64,000 nt of DNA from Desulfovibrio aminophilus DSM 12254 (GCF_000422565.1 NZ_KE383877.1:69237-133236), one strand, 5' to 3'; shown: positions 1-11,805, counted from the first letter of the stretch. Numbers and translations: made by a program. Notes: generated by a model not told the origin, from the sequence alone.

Positions 1-195
1 AGCCTCCCCGTCTTTCTGTAACGCCCCGAAGGGGCCTGTCCTGCAAAAGGGTGACGGGCTCTCGTCCCGCCCCCTTCGGGGGGCTTCAGAAAGGCAAAAG
101 GCGGGAGTCTCTTGGCTGTTCTATGGACCGCCGAAGGCGGGCGAAGCCGGGAGCTTTTTTGCCTTTCTATGACCCCCCGAAGGGGGATGGCGGGG
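1..195. repeat. dispersed palindromic repeat cluster upstream of glmU
   Basis: The stretch consists of short hairpins of the family found throughout the window: CCCCGAAGGGG near 23-34, CCCCCTTCGGGGG near 79, GCCGAAGGCGG near 130 and CCCCCCGAAGGGGG near 172, joined by CTTTCTRTRA-type boxes. The first 92 bases match 43306-43397 without a difference I could find. No gene is visible here; glmU starts at 251. Confidence 0.8.
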
Positions 196-250
196 CGGGG
201 GGGATTGGAGTATGCTTCGCGCGGCGAAAACAGCCGCACAAGGAGCGACC

Positions 251-1624
251 ATGCCGCATCACGACGCAGCCGCCCTGGTTCTTGCCGCGGGCAAGGGCAC
301 GCGCATGCATTCGGACAAGCCCAAGGTCCTGCACACGCTTCTGAACGAGCCCATGCTCGGCTATGTTTTCGCGGCCCTGGAGCCGCTGTTCGGCCCGGCC
401 GTGCTCACGGTGGTGGGCTTCGGCGCGGATCAGGTCCGCCGGGCCTATCCCGGGCGCGAGGCGACCTTCGTGACCCAGACCGAACAGCTCGGCACGGGCC
501 ACGCGCTCCAGACCGCGCTCGGCGCGCTGCGCAAGCTGGGCCGGGCGCACTGCCTGGTGGTCAACGGCGACACCCCGCTGCTGGAGTCGGACGCAGTGGA
601 GCGCTTCCTGGCCGAGAGCGCGGGCGCGGACGTGGCCTTCGCCACCATCACGCCCGAACACCCCGGGGCCTTCGGCCGGGTCATCCGCGACGCGGACGAC
701 CGGGTCACGGCCATCGTGGAGGCCAAGGATCTCGACCCGACGAAGCACGGCGACCCCCGGGAGGTCAACGCGGGCGTGTATTTCCTGCGCCTGGAGGCGG
801 TGACGCCGCTGCTGGACAGGCTGACCAACGCCAACAAGAGCGGCGAGTACTACATCACGGACCTCATCGGACTGGCCCGCGAGGCCGGGCTCTCGGTGGA
901 GGGCGTGCGCTGCGGCGACGACGTGAACCTCATGGGCATCAACTCGCCCCTGGAGCTGGCCGAGGCCGAGGAACATCTCCGGCGGCGCATCCTGCGCGGC
1001 TGGCAGGCGCGGGGCGTGCTCATCCACCGGCCGGAGCTGGTGAGCGTGGGCCCGGGGGTGAAGCTGGAGCCCGGCTGCGAGCTGCGCGGCCCCTGCGAGC
1101 TGTACGGGACCACGAGCGTGGCCCGGGGCGCGAAGGTGGGCTCGCACTGCGTGCTGACGGATTCGAGCGTGGCCGAAAACGCCCTGGTGCGCGAGTTCTG
1201 CCACCTGGAGCAGGCCCAGGTGGGGCCGGAGTGCCAGGTGGGGCCGTATGCCCGGCTGCGTCCGGGCGCGGTGCTGGAGCAGGCCGCGCGGGTGGGCAAC
1301 TTCGTGGAGATGAAGAAGGCGACCCTGCGCAAGGGGGCCAAGGCCAACCACCTGACCTACCTGGGCGACGCCGAGGTGGGCGAGAAGGCCAACGTGGGCG
1401 CGGGAACCATCACCTGCAACTACGACGGGAAAAACAAGTTCCGCACCGAGATCGGGGCCGGGGCCTTCATCGGCTCGAACACGGCCCTGGTGGCGCCGGT
1501 GACCGTGGGCGAGAACGCCTTGGTGGGAGCCGGTTCGGTGATCACCAAGGACGTGCCCGCCGGAGAGCTGGCCATCGCCCGCGGACGACAGACGAACATG
1601 AAGCGACGCAACAAGGCGTCTTGA
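251..1624 (+). CDS. glmU: bifunctional GlmU: GlcNAc-1-P uridyltransferase / glucosamine-1-P acetyltransferase
   Basis: Makes UDP-N-acetylglucosamine for peptidoglycan and lipopolysaccharide in the cytoplasm: it acetylates glucosamine-1-phosphate, then transfers UMP. The 457-residue protein opens with the nucleotidyltransferase motif LVLAAGKGTRM and the KPKVLH segment. After about residue 250 it has left-handed beta-helix hexapeptide repeats, including the acetyltransferase motif NHLTYLGDAEVG and GAGTITCNYDG. The ATG at 251 is chosen because AAGGAG lies 8 bases upstream; a start at 212 would add a tail unlike the family. It heads the run with the ZapB-like gene, zapA, 6S RNA and rny, without an obvious terminator in between. 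Length is normal for GlmU. Confidence 0.96.
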   Translation: MPHHDAAALVLAAGKGTRMHSDKPKVLHTLLNEPMLGYVFAALEPLFGPAVLTVVGFGADQVRRAYPGREATFVTQTEQLGTGHALQTALGALRKLGRAHCLVVNGDTPLLESDAVERFLAESAGADVAFATITPEHPGAFGRVIRDADDRVTAIVEAKDLDPTKHGDPREVNAGVYFLRLEAVTPLLDRLTNANKSGEYYITDLIGLAREAGLSVEGVRCGDDVNLMGINSPLELAEAEEHLRRRILRGWQARGVLIHRPELVSVGPGVKLEPGCELRGPCELYGTTSVARGAKVGSHCVLTDSSVAENALVREFCHLEQAQVGPECQVGPYARLRPGAVLEQAARVGNFVEMKKATLRKGAKANHLTYLGDAEVGEKANVGAGTITCNYDGKNKFRTEIGAGAFIGSNTALVAPVTVGENALVGAGSVITKDVPAGELAIARGRQTNMKRRNKAS

Positions 1625-1649
1625 TTTTGACGCCTGAAGGGATTAGAGG

Positions 1650-1832
1650 ATGCATATGGAACCGATCGCCCAACTGGAGAGCCGTTTCGAGGCCATGCTC
1701 GAGAGGATCAAGACCCTGGAGCAGGAAAACACGACCCTCCGGCAGGCATTGGAGAATGAATCGGCGGGCAGGCGCGACGTGCAGGAGCGTGTCGAGAACC
1801 TGCTCAGGAAAATCGAGACGGAGCTGGGGTAG
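1650..1832 (+). CDS. small coiled-coil protein, ZapB-like
   Basis: A 60-residue, almost wholly coiled-coil protein: heptads run from about residue 7 (LESRFEAMLERIKTLEQ) to the end. It lies 12 bases upstream of zapA. In Gram-negative bacteria the ZapA partner ZapB is a short coiled coil that links the Z ring to the nucleoid-side division machinery, so the context fits a ZapB-type role. Sequence similarity alone cannot prove this for so short a coiled coil. The start may be 1650 or the in-frame ATG at 1656, which has AGAGG 6 bases upstream. Confidence 0.75.
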   Translation: MHMEPIAQLESRFEAMLERIKTLEQENTTLRQALENESAGRRDVQERVENLLRKIETELG

Positions 1833-1844
1833 CGGTCCGCGAAC

Positions 1845-2105
1845 ATGCCGCGATACACGCTGACCCTGCTCGGCCTCGAGATCACCTTCAAGACCGATGC
1901 GGACAATGGCCGCATCGAAGCCGCCCGGACGCTCATCGAAGACCGCTTCGCGGAACTGGTGCGCAACGGCGGCAATATCAGCAAGGAAAAGTTGCTGACG
2001 TTCCTGGCCCTCGGCTTGGCGGACGACTATCTCGAGTCCGAGTCCAAACTGAGGCGGCTGGAAGCCCGAATCAGCGGGATGCTGGAGAAAACGCCGGGAC
2101 GCTGA
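1845..2105 (+). CDS. zapA: cell division protein ZapA
   Basis: ZapA binds and bundles FtsZ filaments at the division site. The 86-residue protein has the family pattern: a short N-terminal beta unit (YTLTLLGLEITFKTDADN), then a long helix with the segment LLTFLALGLADDYL and a C-terminal coiled coil (LRRLEARISGMLEK). Length is usual for the short ZapA class. It is followed within 15 bases by the 6S RNA gene, an order common in proteobacteria. Confidence 0.93.
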   Translation: MPRYTLTLLGLEITFKTDADNGRIEAARTLIEDRFAELVRNGGNISKEKLLTFLALGLADDYLESESKLRRLEARISGMLEKTPGR

Positions 2106-2118
2106 CGTCCCGGAAGCG

Positions 2119-2303
2119 GTGCCATAACCCTGGGGAGTTCGTGATCGTCCGGCGGTTCCTGAGCCAATGAGATGATAAAGGGAGTCCGCCCAGTCCCGGC
2201 CCGTGTGCAGACCCGCCCAGCGCGGGGAGCCTGACGGCCCGGAGGTGGAGCCCACCTGGGAAACCAGGTTCAGAACCCACGACGACACGGCTGCCCGGGG
2301 CAC
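2119..2303 (+). ncRNA. ssrS: 6S RNA
   Basis: About 185 nt between zapA and rny. GTGCC at 2119 pairs with GGCAC at 2299 to close the molecule. Landmarks of proteobacterial 6S RNA are visible: CCTGAGCC at 2159-2166 on the 5' side, and GGTTCAGAACCC followed by ACGACGACACGGC on the 3' side before the closing stem. 6S RNA binds the sigma-70 holoenzyme and mimics an open promoter in stationary phase. Location directly after zapA is the classical one. Exact ends are estimated from pairing. Confidence 0.88.
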
Positions 2304-2518
2304 AGTATAGAGCCGAGGGATTTCTCTCCCCCGGACCCGGCGCGGGCGCTCACGCCGCGCTGCCGCGAAGACTCCCCCGGCCTCCACGCTCCGGCGCACC
2401 TTCCGCGCGGAATCGTCACCTTTCCTTGCCACCACGCCGCCGCAAGCGGCGCGCACCCCGGCGTTTGTTGGGAATTTCCGGGCCTCGCGGTCCGTTCACC
2501 CATACAGGAGCAATCGAC

Positions 2519-4075
2519 ATGATCACTTCCATCCTCATGGCCGGGGCCGCCGCCGTCATCGGCGTGGCCACCGGTTTCGCCCTCAACGCATACATCGCCA
2601 ACAAACGCAACGACGACGCCCGGGGACTGGCCGAACGCATCGTGGAGGAGGCCCGCAAGGAGGCCGAGGCCATGAAGAAGGAGATCCGTCTCCAGGCCCA
2701 GGACGAGGTCTTCCACCTGAAGAAGGAACAGGAGGCCGAGTTCAAGAGCCGGGACCACGACCTGAAACGCCAGGAGTCGCGCCTCCAGGAGAAGGAGGAG
2801 CGCCTCGAAAGCAAGCTGGAGAAGCTGGCCCAGAAGGAGTCCGAGGTCATCGAGCTGCAGAAGAAGCTCATCACCCAGGAGAAGAACCTGGAGGAGATGA
2901 CCGGCGAGATCGAGTCCAAGGCCGAGGAGCAGGAACGCATGCTCCAGGAGATTTCCGGCCTGACCCGCGAGGAGGCCAAGGAGCGCCTGCTCACGGAGAT
3001 CGAGTCCAAGACCCGCCACGAGGCCGCCAAGATGGTCCGGCTCATCGAGACCGAGGCCCGCGAGGTGGCCGCCAAGAAGTCCAAGGAAATCCTCTCCCTG
3101 GCCATCCAGCGCTACGCGGGCGACTACGTCTCGGAGCAGACCGTCACGGCCGTGACCCTGCCCTCCGAGGACATGAAGGGCCGGATCATCGGCCGCGAGG
3201 GCCGCAACATCCGCGCCCTGGAGGCCGCCACCGGCGTGGATCTGATCATCGACGACACCCCGGAGACCGTGGTGCTCTCGGCCTACAGCCCGCTCAAGCG
3301 CGAGGTGGCCAAGCAGGCCCTGGAGCGGCTCATCCATGACGGCCGCATCCACCCGGCGCGCATCGAGGACATCGTGCGCAAGGTCGAGCAGGAGATGGAC
3401 GTCAAGCTGCGGGAGATCGGCGAGCAGGCCACCTTCGACGTGGGCGTGCACGGCATCCATCCCGAACTCGTCCGCCTGCTGGGCCAGCTGCACTACCGCA
3501 CGAGCTTCTCCCAGAACGTGCTCCAGCACTCCCTGGAAGTGGCCTTCCTCTGCGGCGTGATGGCCGCCGAGCTGGGCCTGGACGAGAAGAAGGCCAAGCG
3601 CGCGGGCCTGCTGCACGACATCGGCAAGGCCGTGGACCACGAGGTCGAGGGCCCGCACGCGGTCATCGGCGCGGACCTGGCCAAGAAGCACGGCGAGCAG
3701 GAGGACATCATCCACGCCATCGCCGCCCACCACGCCGACGTGCCGCCCCAGAGCATCCTGGCCAACCTCGTGCAGGCCGCCGACGCCCTCTCGGGAGCCC
3801 GGCCCGGCGCGCGCAAGGAGCTGCTGGAGAACTACGTCAAGCGCCTGGAGGAGCTGGAAGGCCTGGCCACCGGCTTCGACGGCGTGACCAAGGCCTACGC
3901 CATCCAGGCCGGACGCGAGATCCGCGTCATGGTCGACGCCGACCGGGTGAGCGACGACGAGACCCACCTGCTGGTCAAGGACATCGCCGAGAAGATCGAG
4001 AACAACATGACCTATCCCGGCCAGATCCGGGTCACGGTCATCCGCGAGAAACGCGCCGTGGGCTACGCCAAGTAG
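2519..4075 (+). CDS. rny: ribonuclease Y
   Basis: Membrane-anchored endoribonuclease that starts mRNA decay. The 518-residue protein has an N-terminal membrane helix (residues about 3-22), a long charged coiled coil to about 190, a KH domain with GRIIGREGRNIRALE (about 220-280) and an HD domain with the metal motif HDIGKAVDHE (about 365-375). It ends in the family's GYAK. The start at 2519 is preceded by CAGGAG; upstream in-frame starts would push the anchor away from the N terminus. In related genomes rny is often followed by ymdB and tyrS; here signalling genes and a lysozyme-inhibitor-like gene lie between. Confidence 0.96.
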   Translation: MITSILMAGAAAVIGVATGFALNAYIANKRNDDARGLAERIVEEARKEAEAMKKEIRLQAQDEVFHLKKEQEAEFKSRDHDLKRQESRLQEKEERLESKLEKLAQKESEVIELQKKLITQEKNLEEMTGEIESKAEEQERMLQEISGLTREEAKERLLTEIESKTRHEAAKMVRLIETEAREVAAKKSKEILSLAIQRYAGDYVSEQTVTAVTLPSEDMKGRIIGREGRNIRALEAATGVDLIIDDTPETVVLSAYSPLKREVAKQALERLIHDGRIHPARIEDIVRKVEQEMDVKLREIGEQATFDVGVHGIHPELVRLLGQLHYRTSFSQNVLQHSLEVAFLCGVMAAELGLDEKKAKRAGLLHDIGKAVDHEVEGPHAVIGADLAKKHGEQEDIIHAIAAHHADVPPQSILANLVQAADALSGARPGARKELLENYVKRLEELEGLATGFDGVTKAYAIQAGREIRVMVDADRVSDDETHLLVKDIAEKIENNMTYPGQIRVTVIREKRAVGYAK

Positions 4076-4112
4076 CGCGGCCGATACTCCGGCATACCGA
4101 CGCGCCTCTTCC

Positions 4113-4150
4113 GGGCCCCGCCGCTTTTCGCGGCGGGGCCCTTATTTTTT
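4113..4150 (+). terminator. rho-independent terminator after rny
   Basis: Perfect 12-bp stem GGGCCCCGCCGC / GCGGCGGGGCCC with a 5-base loop, followed by TTATTTTTT. Confidence 0.92.
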
Positions 4151-4161
4151 CCCCGACACGC

Positions 4162-4190
4162 TTGTCGCGGCGGTCGTCCGATGGCATAGT
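4162..4190 (+). promoter_or_regulatory. possible sigma-70 type promoter of the hybrid kinase
   Basis: TTGTCG, 17 bases, CATAGT, 39 bases upstream of the kinase start and just after the rny terminator. Weak match to both boxes. Confidence 0.35.
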
Positions 4191-4228
4191 CGATATTCTC
4201 CGGCGTTTCCTTCAACAGAGGTCCGTTC

Positions 4229-7203
<2,975 letters not shown>

Positions 7204-7245
7204 AACGCGCGGACTCCACCTTTCCATGAGTTAACGGGGGAAAGG

Positions 7246-7280
7246 TTGCTCCCACCCCTCTGGCTACCATACAATAGCCA
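7246..7280 (+). promoter_or_regulatory. promoter with overlapping inverted repeat, upstream of the GGDEF-EAL gene
   Basis: TTGCTC (7246), 18 bases, TACAAT (7270). TGGCTA at 7261-7266 and TAGCCA at 7275-7280 form an inverted repeat around the -10 box. A near-copy with the same -35/-10 geometry lies at 47133-47167, upstream of the MCP that has the same sensory module. Confidence 0.6.
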
Positions 7281-7316
7281 TTGGCGTCGTGGCCGCTCCA
7301 CGATGAAGGGATCCCG

Positions 7317-10300
7317 ATGTTCCCCAGAAAACTCAGCTCCGTGCTCATGCTTTCCGTGACCTGCGCCGTGGCCCTGGCCATCGGCGGCATGGTCCTCCAC
7401 GCCTCCCGCGCCCTCTACTCCCAATCCCTGCTGCTGGAGACCCGGGCCATGCGCCAGACCACCTGGTCCATCCGCCGGGCCCTGGAGCTCTATCTGCGGA
7501 GCGGCGCGACCATGGCCCGCTCCCTGGCGGCCGGGGAGGACGCGCGGCGGGCGCTCTCCCGCGACCGGGGAACCCCCGGGGCCCTGCCCTGGGAATGGCT
7601 CGCCGACGAGACGCTCCAGGCCGTGCTGCTCTTCGACGCCCGGGGCGGAACGCGGGCCTGGGTCTCGGCCGACGGGCAGGCCCCGGCCGGGCCGGACCTG
7701 GGCGTCGAGGACTACGCCGGGGCCATCGCCTCGGGCCGGGAGAACTTCCTCTCTCCCGATCTGCGGCGCACGCCCGGCGGCACGCTCGTCCTGGTCCAGG
7801 CCGCGGCCGTGCGCGCCCCCGAGGGACGCCTCCTGGGCGGGGTGGCCGTGTTCACCCGCTGGGAGCCCTTCATGCGGGACTTCATCGATCCCCCGCGCTT
7901 CGGCGCGCGCGGCTCCTGCTTCATGCTCGACGCCACGGGCCGGATCATCGCCCACGCCCGGGACAAGTCCCTGCTGCTCCGGGAAATCCCGGACCAGTCC
8001 CTGACCAGGAGGATCCTGAGCCTTGGCAACGGCGAATTCCGGGGCGAGTGGGAGGACGAGCGCAAGCATTACGTCCTGGCCACCGTGCCGGAGACGGGCT
8101 GGGTCATCTGCGCCAACGCCTTCGTCGACGACCTGCTCCTGGCCCCGGAACGCGAGGGCGGCCTGCTGCTGGCCGCCGGCGCGGCGACGGTCCTGCTCCT
8201 GGCCGGGATCATCGCCCTGCTGGTCCGGCGGCTGGTGGCCCGCCCGGTGCGGGACATCGAGGCCTTCACCTCGGCCGTCACCCGGGGCGACTTCACGGCC
8301 GCGCTGCGCGGAAGCTTCCGCTGCGAACTGCGCGGCCTGGCCGGGAACATCCGGCTCATGGTCGCGGAGCTCAAGAAACGGCTCGGCTTCGCCCGGGCCG
8401 TGCTGACGGGCTTCGTCCTGCCCTGCGCCGTGGTGGACGCCGAGAACCGCCTGACCTTCGCCAACGGCCGCCTGCTGCGCATCCTGGGGCGCGAAACCTA
8501 CGCGGACTGCCTGGGCCGCCCGTCGGGCCGCCTGCTCCGGGGCGACGAGGGAGCCCGCACCATCCTGCTCCGGGCCCTGGAGGAACAGCGCACGGTGACG
8601 GACGAGGCGACCTATCTCTCCTCTCTTGGCGAATCCCGGACCTGCACCGTCACGGCCATGCCCCTGACCGGCCTGGACGGGGAAATCCAGGGCGCGTTGG
8701 CGGTCTGGTTCGAGATCACCGAGCGCCTGGAACAGCAGCGGATCATCGAGGAGCAGAACACGCGCCTGACCGCGTCCGAGGCCCGCTACCGGGCCCTGTT
8801 CATGAACACCGGCATGGCCGCCCTGCTCCTGGAAGAGGACACGACCATCCAGCTGGCCAACGCGGAGTTCGCCGCCCTGGTGGAGTTGGAGCCGGACCGG
8901 GACGTGGTGGGCCGGAGCTGGGCGGAGTTCTTCCATCCCGAGGATCTGTCGCGCATGATGGAGGCCCACGCCCTGCGCCGCATCGACTCGGACCGGGCTC
9001 CGCGCTCCTACGAGACCCGCCTGCTGACCAGTTGCGGCGCGCTCAAGGAAGTCGCCATGACCGTGGCCTGCATCCCGGGCACCCGGATGTCCATCGCCTC
9101 GCTGGCGGACATCACCGACCGCAAGGAGGCCGAGCGTCGGCTGGAGCGCCAGGCCCTCTACGACCCGCTCACCGGCCTGCCCAACCGGCGGCTCTTCCAG
9201 GACCGCCTGCGCCAGGCCGTCGGCGTCTCGGAGCGGATCGGAACCCAGGTGGGCGTGCTGCTCCTGGACCTGGACGAATTCAAGCACGTCAACGACAGCC
9301 TGGGGCACTCCGCCGGGGACGCCGTGCTCCGCGAGGCCGCCGACCGCTTCGCCGGAGTCCTGCGCCAGGGCGACACCCTGGCCCGCCTGGGCGGGGACGA
9401 GTTCGGCGTCCTCATCGAGGGGCTGGAGGGGGCCGATCCCTTGTCGCGCGTGGCCGAGGCCCTGCTGGAGTCCCTGGAGCGCCCGTTTGCCGTGCAGGAC
9501 GCCGAGGTCTACCTGGGCGTCAGCGTGGGCATCGCGGTCTGCCCGCTGGACGGCTCGGAACCGGAACGGCTCATCCAGAACGCCGACATGGCCATGTACC
9601 GGGCCAAGGAGCAGGGCCGGAACACCTTCCGGCTGTACAAGACGGAACTCAACGAACGCGCCCGCCGACGCCTGACCCTCAAGACCGAGCTGCGCCAGGC
9701 CCTGGCCGAGGAGCGTTTCGAGGTCTTCTACCAGCCCAAGGTGGAGCTGCGCGGCCACGCCGTGGTCGGCATGGAGGCCCTGGTCCGCTGGCGCGCGCCG
9801 GACGGTTCCCTGCGGCCGCCGTCGAGCTTCATCTCCTTCGCCGAGTCCAGCGGGCTCATCGTGGCCATCGACTACCAGATCCTGGAACAGGCCTGCCGCC
9901 AGGCCGCGCGCTGGCACGAGGCGGGATTCCCGGACCTGACGCTGGCGGTCAACCTCTCGGCCCAGCACTTCCGCCAGAGGGACATGCCCGAGCGCGTCCT
10001 GGACATCCTCGCGCGCACCGGGCTGCCCCCGGAGCGGCTCGAGCTGGAGATGACCGAGACGGCCCTGCTCCAGAACTTCCAGGCCGCGGGCGAGATGATG
10101 GAGACGCTCACCGCCCGGGGCGTGCGCTTCGCCCTGGACGACTTCGGCGCGGGATACTCCTCCCTGAGCTACCTCATGGCCCTGCCGCTCCAGAGCGTGA
10201 AGATGGACAAGAGCTTCGTGGACCGCATCAACGAGGCGGACGCGCGCGGCAAGACCCTGGCGCGCGCGGTGCTCTCCCTGGCCGACGGCCTGGGCCTGCC

Positions 10301-10457
10301 CGTGATCGCCGAGGGCGTGGAGACCATGGAGCAGTATCACTTCCTGCTCCGCCACTCCTGCCGCTTCGTCCAGGGCTACCTCTTCTCCCCGCCCCTCGCC
10401 CCCGGGGAATTCGAGGCCCTGCTCCTCTCGGGGGGAACGGCTTCGCCGTCCGCATAG
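7317..10457 (+). CDS. dCache-HAMP-PAS-PAS-GGDEF-EAL protein (cyclic di-GMP synthesis/breakdown)
   Basis: A 1046-residue membrane sensor. N-terminal helix (about 7-27), periplasmic dCache-type sensor (about 30-280), second helix (about 283-303), HAMP-like linker, two PAS regions (about 365-475 and 490-600), GGDEF domain with YDPLTGLPNRR and intact GGDEF, and EAL domain with EALVRW, EMTETALL, DDFGAGYSS and AEGVE. Both catalytic signatures are present, so it could make and degrade cyclic di-GMP; which dominates cannot be told. Residues 1 to about 400 are paralogous to the MCP at 47359. Start chosen for GAAGGG 7 bases upstream. The likely promoter is at 7246. Confidence 0.93.
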   Translation: MFPRKLSSVLMLSVTCAVALAIGGMVLHASRALYSQSLLLETRAMRQTTWSIRRALELYLRSGATMARSLAAGEDARRALSRDRGTPGALPWEWLADETLQAVLLFDARGGTRAWVSADGQAPAGPDLGVEDYAGAIASGRENFLSPDLRRTPGGTLVLVQAAAVRAPEGRLLGGVAVFTRWEPFMRDFIDPPRFGARGSCFMLDATGRIIAHARDKSLLLREIPDQSLTRRILSLGNGEFRGEWEDERKHYVLATVPETGWVICANAFVDDLLLAPEREGGLLLAAGAATVLLLAGIIALLVRRLVARPVRDIEAFTSAVTRGDFTAALRGSFRCELRGLAGNIRLMVAELKKRLGFARAVLTGFVLPCAVVDAENRLTFANGRLLRILGRETYADCLGRPSGRLLRGDEGARTILLRALEEQRTVTDEATYLSSLGESRTCTVTAMPLTGLDGEIQGALAVWFEITERLEQQRIIEEQNTRLTASEARYRALFMNTGMAALLLEEDTTIQLANAEFAALVELEPDRDVVGRSWAEFFHPEDLSRMMEAHALRRIDSDRAPRSYETRLLTSCGALKEVAMTVACIPGTRMSIASLADITDRKEAERRLERQALYDPLTGLPNRRLFQDRLRQAVGVSERIGTQVGVLLLDLDEFKHVNDSLGHSAGDAVLREAADRFAGVLRQGDTLARLGGDEFGVLIEGLEGADPLSRVAEALLESLERPFAVQDAEVYLGVSVGIAVCPLDGSEPERLIQNADMAMYRAKEQGRNTFRLYKTELNERARRRLTLKTELRQALAEERFEVFYQPKVELRGHAVVGMEALVRWRAPDGSLRPPSSFISFAESSGLIVAIDYQILEQACRQAARWHEAGFPDLTLAVNLSAQHFRQRDMPERVLDILARTGLPPERLELEMTETALLQNFQAAGEMMETLTARGVRFALDDFGAGYSSLSYLMALPLQSVKMDKSFVDRINEADARGKTLARAVLSLADGLGLPVIAEGVETMEQYHFLLRHSCRFVQGYLFSPPLAPGEFEALLLSGGTASPSA

Positions 10458-10470
10458 AAAGAGAAACGCC

Positions 10471-10620
10471 AGGGGGCCTTCGGCCCGGTTCAGCAAGGCG
10501 AAAGCCTCTTCGCCTTTCTATGAACCGGCGAAGCCGGGAGCCTCTTCACCTTTCCATGAACCCCCGAAGGGGGCGAAGCCGGGCGCCTCTTTACCTTTTC
10601 ATGAACCCCCGAAGGGGGCT
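10471..10620. repeat. dispersed palindromic repeat cluster between convergent genes
   Basis: GGCCTTCGGCC, CCGGCGAAGCCGG and two CCCCCGAAGGGGG hairpins, each preceded by a CTTTCTATGAA-type box. Overlaps the last codons and stop of the minus-strand lysozyme-inhibitor-like gene. Confidence 0.8.
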
Positions 10621-10946
10621 CGCGTCGAACAGCTGACCGGCGCGCGGCGGCCGATGGTCCAGGAGGCCTGCTCGCCCTTGCCCCAGAACTCGTGTTTGCC
10701 GTCGGTGTAGCGGATGCCCGAGGCGGACAGGGCCCGGGGCAGGGTCAGGGAAACGCCGTCCGGGAAGGTCAGGATGACAACGCCGTCGGGACCGGCGGCG
10801 TTGTCGAACACCGCGCTGAAGGCGGTTCCGTCGTCGCAGGAGTAGGCATAGGGGCCGTGGACCGGACCCTGGCCCGGGGCCTCGCCTCCGGCCAGGGCCG
10901 GGGCGGACAGGAGCAGAAGCAGGCAGAAGGCGGACAGGCTGCGCAT
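10599..10946 (-). CDS. MliC/PliC-like lysozyme inhibitor, exported
   Basis: A 115-residue protein with a signal peptide (MRSLSAFCLLLLLSAPALA). The mature part resembles the MliC family of c-type lysozyme inhibitors: an early Cys (YSCDDGTAFSAVF), a V.L.FPDG.SLTLP strand region, SGIRYTDGKHEFWGKG, and a late Cys. There is no lipobox, so a soluble periplasmic form is more likely than a lipoprotein. The start has AGGAGG about 9 bases upstream. The last residues (PFGGS) and the stop are supplied by the dispersed repeat. Convergent with the GGDEF-EAL gene and divergent from ymdB. Confidence 0.75.
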   Translation of the reverse strand: MRSLSAFCLLLLLSAPALAGGEAPGQGPVHGPYAYSCDDGTAFSAVFDNAAGPDGVVILTFPDGVSLTLPRALSASGIRYTDGKHEFWGKGEQASWTIGRRAPVSCSTRAPFGGS

Positions 10947-11037
10947 GGGCGGACCTCCTCGAAAGGAGGCTAGCACGGGGCCGGGGGTGGACGCAAAACC
11001 CTTGCCGGGAACCCCCGCGCCGTCGTACATCCGGGAC

Positions 11038-11805
11038 ATGCGCATCCTCTTCCTCGGCGACATCATGGGCCGCCCGGGCCGCAAGCTCGTGCTCGAACGC
11101 GCCCCGGAGCTCCGCCGCGAACTGTCCCTGGACCTGATCCTGGCCAACGCCGAGAACGCCTCGGCGGGCCTGGGGCTCTCGGCCCGCAACGCGGCCGAGC
11201 TGCTGGAGGCCGCGGACCTCCTGACCACCGGCAACCACGTCTGGAAGTACAAGGATCTCGTGCCCGTGCTCCAGTCCGAGCCGAGGCTCATCCGGCCGCT
11301 GAACTTCCCGGAGGCCCCGGGCCGGGGCCTGGCCGTGCTGCGGCCGCCGAACCTGCCGCCCGTGGCCGTGCTCAACCTCCAGGGCCGGGTCTTCATGGAC
11401 CCCATCGACTGCCCGTTCCGCGCGGCCGAGGCGGCCCTGGCCGGGCTGCCCCGGGACGTCATGGTGCGGATCGTGGACTTCCACGCCGAGGCCAGCAGCG
11501 AGAAGATCGGCCTGGGCCTGTTCCTGGACGGCAAGGTCTCGGCGGTCATCGGCACGCACACCCACGTGCAGACCAACGACGCCGCGATCCTGCCCGGCGG
11601 CTCGGCCTTCCTGACCGACGCGGGCATGTGCGGGCCGTTCCCCTCCTGCCTGGGGATGCAGCCCGAGCCCGTGCTCCGGCGGCTCATGACCGGCCTGCCC
11701 GCGCGCTTCGAGGTGGCCGAGACCCCGGCCGAGCTGCGCGGCGCGCTCCTGGAGATCGACCCGGACACCGGCCGGGCCCTGTCCATCAAGGCCTGGAGGG
11801 GCTGA
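11038..11805 (+). CDS. ymdB: YmdB family metallophosphoesterase
   Basis: 255 residues, the usual length of the TIGR00282 family. The family's metal-binding motifs are present: GDIMGRPGR at residues 6-14, ANAENAS near 37-43, GNHVW near 65-69 and GTHTHVQTND near 177-186. The Bacillus subtilis member is a phosphodiesterase able to hydrolyse cyclic nucleotides and interacts functionally with RNase Y, and the gene often lies beside rny; here they are 7 kb apart with tyrS still downstream. Ribosome site before the 11038 ATG is weak, so the start is based on the family N terminus. Confidence 0.92.
   Translation: MRILFLGDIMGRPGRKLVLERAPELRRELSLDLILANAENASAGLGLSARNAAELLEAADLLTTGNHVWKYKDLVPVLQSEPRLIRPLNFPEAPGRGLAVLRPPNLPPVAVLNLQGRVFMDPIDCPFRAAEAALAGLPRDVMVRIVDFHAEASSEKIGLGLFLDGKVSAVIGTHTHVQTNDAAILPGGSAFLTDAGMCGPFPSCLGMQPEPVLRRLMTGLPARFEVAETPAELRGALLEIDPDTGRALSIKAWRG

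Noticed and set aside
1-200. CRISPR-like regular repeats in the repeat clusters
   Set aside because: The hairpins vary in stem sequence and spacing, there are no unique spacers of constant length and no cas genes.
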